From: Cyanobacteria bacterium RYN_339 | GTDB lineage: Bacteria; Cyanobacteriota; Sericytochromatia; S15B-MN24; JAQBPE01 | Length of the DNA stretch: 59,917 nucleotides | Reading direction: 5' to 3' | Assembly (NCBI GenBank): GCA_028287685.1 | Contig: JAQBPE010000059.1 | Location: 1 to 59,917, forward strand | Shown here: positions 1 through 7,216 of the stretch, one piece after another | Position numbering within the stretch: position 1 is the first letter of the stretch | Layout of the letters: each line of letters opens with the position of its first letter | Notes under the pieces: model-generated | Seen by the model: the letters and a program-made list of their open reading frames with translations, nothing else | The model's database searches: none | What the model was told of the DNA's origin: nothing | Made by a program: the position numbers and the translations under genes

Positions 1-367
1 GAGTGCCAGTAGCGGTAACGAGCCATACTTTTGTATTGTCAGTGTAAATTTGCGAGGTTGCGATTTTCTGGTTACCCTTAAGATCTCCTACGCTCGTCAA
101 TTCAACTTTCAACGATTGAACGATTGAGCCGTCAAAAAGGGCAGAACTAGCCGCCGTGGCTCGCTCCTTATCGGTAAGGACCTGAACCTCCAGTCGCTTG
201 GGAACAGGCATTGCAGGAATTACCGGGGGACCATCTAACGGCGCGGTCATGCTGGTATCACCCGTAAGACGCCTAGGTGTAGATTTTGACTCCTGGGCAG
301 ACGGGGCGGCCGAACATCCCGCAATAGAAACGGCAAGAAATACAGCTATAAACAGATTCGTTTTCAC
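1..367 (-). CDS. Lipoprotein, C-terminus beyond the window edge
   Basis: Reading leftward from a GTG at 365-367 gives an open frame to the window edge with no stop. A ribosome site (AAGGATG, complement of 374-380) lies just upstream. The product begins with a short basic region, a hydrophobic stretch and a lipobox ending I-A-G-C, so it is probably an outer-surface or periplasmic lipoprotein. About 120 residues are visible and none match a family I recognise; a Pro-rich segment follows the cysteine. It lies just downstream of, and in the same direction as, the secreted protein at 400-1137, with a 32-base gap, so the two may be co-transcribed. Confidence 0.6.
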   Translation of the reverse strand, partial: MKTNLFIAVFLAVSIAGCSAAPSAQESKSTPRRLTGDTSMTAPLDGPPVIPAMPVPKRLEVQVLTDKERATAASSALFDGSIVQSLKVELTSVGDLKGNQKIATSQIYTDNTKVWLVTATGT

Positions 368-399
368 TTTTTACATCCTTTCATTTTAAGTTGACGTTT

Positions 400-1137
400 C
401 TATGGTGTTACCGTCAAATTGACGGTGCCGCCGTTGTACAAGGTGCCGGTGGCGCTGGCGGTGTTACCGCAACCGTATGCTTGGTCGCCCTGGGCCCTAA
501 GGTTGCAACCCTGCCACCTCACCCAACTACCCGAGGTGAAGTTCCACGCATTGCTGTAGTCATGTTGATATAAGTAATTGTAATTGCAATCTCCGTAATC
601 ATCATTTGCATTGCCTCGACCGAAGTAGTGTCCGGAATTCGACCCAAGATTATAATAATTTGTACTATGGAATCCATTGGCGTCAGTAAAAGACGCATCA
701 ACACGATAGCCGGTCGCAAAACTAGCATCGGGCTCAACCCTAACCATATAAGTGATTACGGAATAATTCCCAACAGGAGTTGCGCTAATTGTGCACCAAT
801 GAGTTGAATTTGTGGCGGTACCTGTATCATAGGTATTCATATAGCCCCAATAGGAGCGACTAAGGGACACACCGCTCTTCACTTCTTCTACAACAGCCCG
901 CGATACGAGCGCTCCTGAGCTATCGTAGCCACTCACATAGAAGTCATCGGGTTTTTGCCAGCTTGGCCAAGATTCATAACCATCAGAGATACGGCCCTGC
1001 ACGCTGATGACAGTTGTTCCCGATGCAAAGCTGTCATAGTAAGCTTGGGCATAACTGTTGGCCAACGCGGAGAGAGGGAAGGTAATTGCAAGACTTGCCG
1101 TGGCGGTTCCAATTAGCAAGCGAAAATTCTGTCTCAT
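400..1137 (-). CDS. Secreted protein of unknown function
   Basis: The 245-residue product starts with a clear signal peptide (basic start, hydrophobic core, cleavage near A-L-A-N at about residue 27). The mature part is rich in Tyr, Ser, Asn and Gly, with few charged residues and four or more cysteines, which suggests a small extracellular beta-rich protein. A ribosome site AAAGGA lies 5-10 bases before the ATG. GC content is visibly lower than in the core genes to the right, and the gene sits beside a cluster of insertion sequences, so recent acquisition is likely. I do not recognise the family. Confidence 0.6.
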   Translation of the reverse strand: MRQNFRLLIGTATASLAITFPLSALANSYAQAYYDSFASGTTVISVQGRISDGYESWPSWQKPDDFYVSGYDSSGALVSRAVVEEVKSGVSLSRSYWGYMNTYDTGTATNSTHWCTISATPVGNYSVITYMVRVEPDASFATGYRVDASFTDANGFHSTNYYNLGSNSGHYFGRGNANDDYGDCNYNYLYQHDYSNAWNFTSGSWVRWQGCNLRAQGDQAYGCGNTASATGTLYNGGTVNLTVTP

Positions 1138-1789
1138 CGGGTCCTTTCTGACTCAACATAATCCAGTTGTTACCAACATGATTACCCGGTAAACCTGGAC
1201 AAACTCGAAATAACTTGGTGTAAATTCGTAAATTCGCGAATTTTTCAGAAGCACAGCCGGCACCATTACCGTAATACGCCAACCAGGCTAGCTAATGCAA
1301 GCATTTTTTTGGAGTTTTACAATTCGTAATGATCAAGTTGCACATACTCGCTTAGCCCAGTCTCGCGTATAGTACTGACGGGACATACGCTATCGCCATA
1401 GGCCCGTCTAGCTGCACCTTCACGTGCTCGCCCATACAAGATGTAAAGGTCCGATAGAGCGGTAGTACCGGCCTGCCAAGGGATTACTGCGCGACTGATT
1501 CCGGCCGTTGGGATCGTCGCCGACCAAGCGGCCGGTTGTGGCGACCAGACCTTTGTCCTGATCACTTCTAAGCCGGGAGCCTTGCTGCGCCAATGCCGAC
1601 GTCCACTCCTCCACCCCGGGCCCGCCCACCTCTGGAACATGCCGGCCAGGTTGATTGGGAATCAAGATTTCCCTGGGCGTTAGGTTCTAAAATTATGGCC
1701 GGCGGAAGCCGGTGATGGCCTATTCATGACATTATCGACCGCAAGACTCGTGATTCTGACTTGAAGGCATTGTAAAGTTAATGGTGTCG
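1138..1789. other. Gene-poor stretch left of the IS630 element
   Basis: No reading frame here has a convincing start, ribosome site and protein-like composition. Short minus-strand frames at 1317-1665 exist but match nothing I know. A T run near 1302-1309 could belong to a terminator or simply be AT-rich spacer. The stretch probably holds the promoter of the secreted-protein gene and decayed DNA next to the insertion site. Confidence 0.4.
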
Positions 1790-2838
1790 TAGCGGTGGCC
1801 GCATAACCTCGATCGCTTGACGTGGATCCGGTGCCGTGAACTCCTGAAGAACCAGGAGGTGACGATGGCGCGAGGCAAAACCATCTCGGTCGACCTGCGG
1901 GAACGGGCGGTCAACGCCTACGAGAACGGCGAGGGCACGTACCAGGAGATCGCGGACCGCTTCTGCATTGGGCGGACCACGCTGTGCGACCTGGTTCGGC
2001 TCTCGCGCTACGCCAATACCCTCGACCCCTTGAATGGGCGCCGCCGCACCGATCACCGGATCGACGAAATAGGCCGCGGGCGCATCGAGGCCCTGGTCTT
2101 GGCGTCCCCCGATGCCACCCTCGCGGAGCTGACCGACGCCTACAACGCCGGCACGGACAAGCCCATGAGCACCTCGACGCTGGGCCGTGCGGTGCGAGCC
2201 TTGGAGTTATCTCGAAAAAAAAGTCGTTCTGGGCGGTCGAGCGGGACACGGACCAACTCCGCCAGCGAAGGCGGAAATTCGCCAAGTGGGCGGCGGAGGT
2301 GAATCCGAATCAGTTGGTCTTCCTGGACGAGGCCGGCTCCACAATCGCCATGACGCGCGAGTACGCCCGCGCTCCCGGTGGCGAGCGGGCCCACGACTAT
2401 ATCCCCCGCTGCCGCGGCACGGTGACGACCATGCTGGGGGCCATGACCTTGGAGGGCATGACGGCACTGATGACGATCGAGGGCGGGACCTGCACGGACG
2501 TGTTCGTCACCTACGTCGAGAAGGTGCTCGCTCCCACGCTCGAACCCGGCGACTACTTGGTTCTCTACAACCTCGGTGCTCATCGCAGCCGCCGCGCCCT
2601 GAAGGCCATCCGCCGCGCCGGCGCCATACCTGTCTTCCTGCCCCCATACTCCCCGGAGCTGAACCCCATCGAGCTTGCCTGGTCCATGCTCAAGCAGCTC
2701 CTACGAGATGCAAAGGCGCGCACGCACGAAGCTCTCGATGAGGCCATCGCTCAGGCGCTGCCTCCCATTACGACCCACGATGCTCGCGCCTGGTTCCACA
2801 ATTGCGGATACGCGGTCGAAGCTATGTTATCACCGCTA
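1790..2838 (+). mobile_element. IS630-family insertion sequence
   Basis: Imperfect inverted repeats of about 27 bp bound the element: 1790-1816 begins TAGCGGTGGCC and the complement of 2812-2838 begins TAGCGGTGATA, with most later positions also matching. Both ends carry the dinucleotide TA, as expected for the TA target duplication of the IS630/Tc1-mariner group. It contains one transposase gene in two overlapping frames. The flanking DNA joined across the TA gives no obvious interrupted gene. Confidence 0.7.
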
Positions 2839-2994
2839 TCAATTCCGAAGTCCACTTCTACTTTGGTGATTCGACGATGGAACGCAAATATGCGCGCGGC
2901 GAGACAGTGGAGATCTTGGAGCATTTGTACGTACTCGCCCTGCCCCGTCTTGTATGCGGTAGGCCGTTTATGGAAGATGGAAGTGGAGAATTGA
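1865..2994 (+). pseudogene. IS630-family transposase in two frames, probably inactive
   Basis: Frame 1 starts at ATG 1865 (ribosome site AGGAGG just upstream) and encodes the N-terminal HTH; it runs to 2302. Frame 2 (the -1 frame) carries the DDE catalytic part. They join at an A8 run, 2215-2222, which reads A-AAA-AAA in frame 1 and AAA-AAG after a -1 slip. This is a classical programmed frameshift site, used in several IS630 members. Catalytic residues: the first Asp is in FLDEAGS and the Glu in PELNPIELAW, but the second Asp (normally DN.AH) is Tyr in LYNLGAHR. The -1 frame has no stop before the right inverted repeat and reads through to 2994. The missing Asp and lost stop argue for an inactive enzyme. 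Confidence 0.75.
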
Positions 2995-2998
2995 ACCC

Positions 2999-3532
2999 GT
3001 GTCCAATACGACTCGCAGGAAACTCACACTCACAGAGAAGGCGCGCCTCGTTGGCGAGATCGAGCGCCAGTACCGTGCCGGTATTGGCAGCATCCGCGCC
3101 ATTGCCCAATCGCTCGGCATCGGCTACGCGAGCTACTATGGGTGGGTGAAGTCCGGAATCCGGGCACCGGGAGCGCGACGACCCTCCTGCGCCGGGCACC
3201 ATTTCGACGAGGAGCATGCCCGGCTCGTTGCGGTGGTTGAAGCCCGCGTTGCCGGCGGGGCGACCGTCCGGCCGGCTTGCCGTGCCTTCGGTATCTGGGA
3301 GAAAAGCTATCGTCGCTGGAAGGAAAAGTTCGCCCGGCCGCCGGTGTTGCGCCCGGGCGAGGTGACGGCCTTGGTGCCGGTGGCACTGGCCAGCCTGTCG
3401 GCGATCAACTTCGCGCCTCCGGCGGCGTAGGCCGCCCCGGCTGCGCTCACGCTCCACACCCTCGGTGGATACCGCCTCGAAGGACTCGACGTTGCCATGG
3501 CAGCGCGGCTGTTGAGGGCGCTGGCATGCTGA
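2999..3532 (+). pseudogene. tnpA: IS66 TnpA-like protein with an internal stop
   Basis: GTG at 2999 opens a frame encoding an N-terminal helix-turn-helix with the L-T-x-x-E-K-A-R-L start common in IS66 TnpA. An in-frame TAG at 3428-3430 ends the main frame at 143 residues. Reading straight through that codon in the same frame restores the usual TnpA C-terminus (GGYRLEGLDVA..LLRAL) and ends at TGA 3530-3532, overlapping the tnpB ATG. So the gene is complete apart from one nonsense codon. In IS66 the protein is an accessory DNA-binding factor. Confidence 0.65.
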
Positions 3533-3683
3533 CTTCGACCCGCCAGGCCCGCATCTGGGCGTGCGCGGGGCCAGTCAGCATGCGCAAGGCTTCGACGGCC
3601 TGCTCTCCACCGCCCGCCAGAGCTTTGGCTGCGACCCGCTTGAAGGCGACATGTTCTTGTGCGTGTCCCGTGACCGGAAGTAG
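3526..3683 (+). pseudogene. tnpB: IS66 TnpB fragment, frameshifted
   Basis: The ATG at 3526 overlaps the tnpA stop as ATGCTGA. The product starts with RIWACAGPVSMRK, a strong match to the TnpB signature. One base is missing right after the MRK codons: the next frame continues FDGLLSTARQSFGCDPLEGD and ends at TAG 3681-3683. The usual C-terminal half is absent. TnpB is a small accessory protein of IS66 transposition; this copy is dead. Confidence 0.65.
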
Positions 3684-3974
3684 GCGCGGGTGCCACAGCG
3701 CTCCGCAAGCCGTGAGGCCAGGGTACCTGCGCCCGCCAGGGGATCCTCGCGTCGCAAGTTCGCGAGCATGGACACGTCAGCGTCACTCAACACCCTTGGA
3801 GGCGCACCTCTAATAAGAACGAGGTGCGCCGATTCCCGCAGCGCGGCGCCTACTGACATATCCGGCTATCGTGCTAATGGCGACGCCGAACCGGCGACCA
3901 GCGTTGCGGTAGCTCACGCCCGCGTCGATAGCCAATAACACCCGTGCACGCAACTCGCAATCATAGGCTTTCAT
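3684..3974 (-). pseudogene. IS630-type transposase N-terminal fragment
   Basis: Reading from the ATG at 3974, the product MKAYDCELRARVLLAIDAG and the following R-R-F-G-V motif match the N-terminal HTH of many IS630 transposases. The frame then breaks; a second frame (about 3685-3830) continues with DADVSMLANLRREDP and ASRLAERCG, as expected downstream of that HTH. A perfect 10-bp inverted repeat with a 10-base loop (3801-3830, GGCGCACCTC arms) sits at the break. The fragment abuts the cut end of tnpB, so it is a nested or recombined remnant. It differs from the IS630 copy at 1.8 kb. Confidence 0.55.
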
Positions 3975-4152
3975 GATTACATCTCCCGGATGAATCATAC
4001 GCCTGAAAACTTCCCGTCCCTACCGACGAGGAGCCCTTCGAACCCTTTTTACACGGCCTCAAGAAACGTTGGACATCTGCGACGATGGCCGGGTTCCCCT
4101 CTGGCGCTACGCTGCTTTAAGAAAGCGGAAGTAGAAGGCAAAGAGGTGGGCA

Positions 4153-6339
4153 ATGAGGACGACCCGGACGATCCAGGGGCTGTTGATGGTGGCTGCGGCC
4201 CTGCCCGCGGCCAGTTGCGCGACGCCCATGACGGTGGCAACGGGGTTGAACCTCGACACCCCTAGCCAGGCTTACGAGGTCGAATACGCGCGCGGGTATG
4301 TCGCGCGGTTGCGGGACGGTGTTGTCGACGGCGACAAGGCCCCCGGCACCTTGCAGCGCGCCCCCAGGCCCGTGGCCCGCCGCCTGCAATGGCCCACCCG
4401 CACGCGCACCGGCGAGGCCTTCAACGGCCAGGTCCGCACGGCGCTGCTGAACGCCCTCAAGGCCTGGTTTGCCGCGCACCAAGTGGCCCCCCCGCCCACG
4501 GCCAAGCCCATCACGCAGCCTACGGCCAGGCCCACGCCCATGCCCGGCCCCACGGCGCGCCCGACGCCGGTCCCCAAGGCCACGCCGACCCCGGTGCCCC
4601 CTGCCCCGAGCGTCGAGGCCCGGCTGCTGGTCATCAGCGCTGACGGCAACGAGCCCGCCCTGTCGTCGATCCAGCAGTCGCTGGGCCTGCTAGGCACCCC
4701 GTACACGGTATGGATCGCCACGCAGCACCCCGCCGCGCTCACGCCGGACCAGCTCGCCACCGGCGACCAGGGCCGCTATCAGGGCGTGATCCTGACGGAC
4801 AACACGCTCTCGACCAACCAGAACGGCCAGTGGGTCAGCGCCCTGGGTCAGGCCGAGTGGGACGCGCTCACGGCCTACGAGGCGGCCTTCGACGTCCGCC
4901 AGGTGGACTGGTACGCCTTCCCCTCCGTCGACCTGGGCTTCCAGGCCTCGAACGGCGCGGTGGATACGACGGCGACCCCGCTCGCCACGAAGCTGACGGC
5001 CGCCGGCAACCAGGTCTTCGGCTACATGCCGCCGAACGCCGCCGTCACCATCAAGGGCGCCTATACCTACACCGCCCGCGCCGCCAGCGCCACCCCGCTG
5101 CTGGTGGACGTCGCCGGCAACGCCCTGGCCGCCACTACCACCACGGACGACGGCCGCGAGGTGCTGGCCCTGACCTTCGACAACAGCCCATACCTGACCC
5201 ATTCGCAGGTTCTGGCCTACGGCTTGGTCAACTGGGTCACACGCGGCACATTCCTGGGAGATCGCCACACCTACGCCAGCGCCCAGGTAGACGATGTCTT
5301 CATCGACAACTTCCTCAACACCGTCGGCCCCGACGCCCGGGAGCCTGTGGCCACGGGCGGTACCACCTTCCGCCTGGCCGGCACAGACATCCAGGCCTTC
5401 ACGCGCTGGCAGCAAGCCAAGGCCGCCAGCCCAGTCACGGCGGGCTACAAAACCGACCTGGCCTTCAACGGCCGGGGCACCACGGCCGGCTGGTTCCTGA
5501 ATCCCGAGAAGGCCGTCTACCAGCCCGACACGCTGGTCCCGGCGCTGACGCAGTTCAAGGACCAGTACAAGTGGGTCTCCCACACCTATAGCCACTTTAT
5601 GCTGGATGCCATCGCCTACGACGACTTCTCCGCCGAGCTGATCGCCAATAACGGCGTGGCCACCGGGCTGAGCCTGCCGGGCTATGATCGCAAGGCGCTG
5701 GTCACGCCCAACGTCTCCGGCCTGGCGAACGCCAACGCCATGAAGGCCGCCTACGACCAGGGCGTGCGCTACCTGGTCTCAGACACCTCCGTGGCGGGCC
5801 AGGACAACCCCAGCCCCAACGCCGGCATCCCCAACGCGCTGGTGTCGGGCCTGCTGGAAATCCCGCGGCACCCAACGAACTTGTTTTATAACGTCTCCAC
5901 CCCGGCGGAGTGGGCGGACGAGTACAACAAGCTCTACCGCAGCTACTGGGGCAAAGACTTGAGCTACGACGAGATCCTCGAGGACCAGGCCAACGCACTC
6001 TTGGCCTACCTACTGAAGGGCGACGTGGACCCCTGGATGTTCCACCAGCCCAACATGCGCGCCTACGACGGCACGCACTCCCTGCTGGGGGACCTGCTGG
6101 ACCGTACCTTCGCCAAGTACGGCACCCTCATGACCTTCCCGATCGAGAGCCCAACAATGGAGGCCCTGGCCGAATCGGTCGCCGCGCGCATGGCCTACGA
6201 CGCCGCCAGCGTGAAGGCCACGATCATGCCCGGGCGCTCGATCACGCTGCGGGCCGACCGCGACGTGGTCGTGCCCGTCATGGGGCTAGGGCGCGTCTCG
6301 CTCCAGGCAGGCCAGGCGAGGACGCTTCTGCTGCCTTAG
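4153..6339 (+). CDS. Secreted Agd3-like polysaccharide deacetylase (CE18-type)
   Basis: A 728-residue exported lipoprotein (signal peptide, lipobox near A-A-S-C at residue 22), then a Pro/Thr-rich linker at about 112-150. The following region starts with ARLLVISADGNEP and contains a D-D pair in QVDDVFIDNF (D380-D381) and a SHTYSHF motif (H477, H481). This order, metal/catalytic Asp pair then HxxxH, resembles the CE18 domain of the fungal galactosaminogalactan deacetylase Agd3, which removes acetyl groups from N-acetylgalactosamine polymers; the part before it would be the carbohydrate-binding domain. A role in surface polysaccharide modification is inferred. No polysaccharide synthase is adjacent. 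The start has ribosome site GAGGTGGG; the stop overlaps that of the convergent SDR gene by a few bases. Confidence 0.55.
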   Translation: MRTTRTIQGLLMVAAALPAASCATPMTVATGLNLDTPSQAYEVEYARGYVARLRDGVVDGDKAPGTLQRAPRPVARRLQWPTRTRTGEAFNGQVRTALLNALKAWFAAHQVAPPPTAKPITQPTARPTPMPGPTARPTPVPKATPTPVPPAPSVEARLLVISADGNEPALSSIQQSLGLLGTPYTVWIATQHPAALTPDQLATGDQGRYQGVILTDNTLSTNQNGQWVSALGQAEWDALTAYEAAFDVRQVDWYAFPSVDLGFQASNGAVDTTATPLATKLTAAGNQVFGYMPPNAAVTIKGAYTYTARAASATPLLVDVAGNALAATTTTDDGREVLALTFDNSPYLTHSQVLAYGLVNWVTRGTFLGDRHTYASAQVDDVFIDNFLNTVGPDAREPVATGGTTFRLAGTDIQAFTRWQQAKAASPVTAGYKTDLAFNGRGTTAGWFLNPEKAVYQPDTLVPALTQFKDQYKWVSHTYSHFMLDAIAYDDFSAELIANNGVATGLSLPGYDRKALVTPNVSGLANANAMKAAYDQGVRYLVSDTSVAGQDNPSPNAGIPNALVSGLLEIPRHPTNLFYNVSTPAEWADEYNKLYRSYWGKDLSYDEILEDQANALLAYLLKGDVDPWMFHQPNMRAYDGTHSLLGDLLDRTFAKYGTLMTFPIESPTMEALAESVAARMAYDAASVKATIMPGRSITLRADRDVVVPVMGLGRVSLQAGQARTLLLP

Positions 6340-7124
6340 ATCGCCTTGATGTAGCCGCCGTCCGCGGCGATCGCCTGCCCCGTCACGTACCCGGCCGCCT
6401 GCGAGGCCAGGAACACGACGAGGTTGGCGATCTCGTGGGGCTTGGCCAGGCGCTTCATGGGGATGTTGGCCTTGATGTCTTCCAGCATCTCTTGCGGCGT
6501 CTTCTTCTTGAACTCCGCCTTCTCCTTGATGCTTTCCGCCAGGGCGTGGGTCTCCGTGTAGCCGGGCAGCACGGTGTTGACCGTGATGTTGTACGGCGCG
6601 AACTCCGTGGCGATGCTCTTGGCGAAGCCCAGCACGCCCGCGCGGACCGCGTTCGAAACCAACAGGCCTTCGATCGGCTGGCGGGCCGACACGGAGGCGA
6701 TGTTCACGATGCGGCCCCACTCCTGCGCCTTCATGTGGGGCACCACGTTGCGGGCCAGCATGACCATGCTCATGAAGTTGAGCTGGAAGCCCTCCCACCA
6801 ATCGTCGTCCGTCAGCTGGAAGTAGCCGCCCTCCGGCGGGCCGCCGGCGTTGCAAACCAGCACGTCGATGGGGCCCAGCTTCTGGCCGGCCTCGAAGACC
6901 AGGTTCTCGATCGACTCCGCGGAGGTGAGGTCGACCGTCAGGGCCAGGATCTCCGCCCCGGTGGCCTCGCGGATCTTGGCCGCGGCCTCGTTCAGCGTCT
7001 CCTCGTTGCGGGCGCACATGACCACCTTGGCCTTCTCGCGGGCGAAGCCCTCGGCCACGGCCCTGCCGATGCCCTGGCTCGAAGCCGCCACCAGCACCAC
7101 TTTGTTCGCGAGGCCGAGATCCAT
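6336..7124 (-). CDS. SDR-family oxidoreductase with altered active site
   Basis: 262 residues with a Rossmann fold typical of short-chain dehydrogenases: N-terminal ASSQGIG nucleotide loop, NAG (residues near 90), NIASVSA with the catalytic Ser, and C-terminal G-Q-A-I-A-A-D-G-G. The usual Y-x-x-x-K is missing: the place reads S-N-A-V-R after a short insert, as in a known subgroup of SDRs annotated as 3-oxoacyl-ACP reductases. Activity and substrate are therefore uncertain. The ATG at 7124 is preceded by AAAGG; an upstream extension in frame is not supported. It is convergent with the deacetylase gene and divergent from the NHL lipoprotein. Confidence 0.8.
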   Translation of the reverse strand: MDLGLANKVVLVAASSQGIGRAVAEGFAREKAKVVMCARNEETLNEAAAKIREATGAEILALTVDLTSAESIENLVFEAGQKLGPIDVLVCNAGGPPEGGYFQLTDDDWWEGFQLNFMSMVMLARNVVPHMKAQEWGRIVNIASVSARQPIEGLLVSNAVRAGVLGFAKSIATEFAPYNITVNTVLPGYTETHALAESIKEKAEFKKKTPQEMLEDIKANIPMKRLAKPHEIANLVVFLASQAAGYVTGQAIAADGGYIKAI

Positions 7125-7216
7125 ATCGAGCTGCCTTTCGTTGTAAACGGACGCCCCATGCTGGGAGCCCGACGCTTGGCTGTCAAGCCGGGTATAACCG
7201 CGAGGAGGAGACCCCC

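Larger units (their letters stand above)
2927..3683 (+). mobile_element. Left part of an IS66-type element, truncated
   Basis: The segment holds tnpA- and tnpB-like genes in the order and ATGA overlap typical of IS66. Its first ~125 bp (2927-3052) recur at about 85-90% identity at 59792-59917, which fixes the left boundary near GTACGTACTCGCC. The element stops inside tnpB at about 3683, where an inverted IS630 fragment begins. No tnpC is present, so it cannot move by itself. Confidence 0.65.

Noticed and set aside
1317-1665. Minus-strand frames of 81-107 codons left of the IS630 element
   Set aside because: Arg/Trp-rich composition, no ribosome site, overlap each other; no family recognised.
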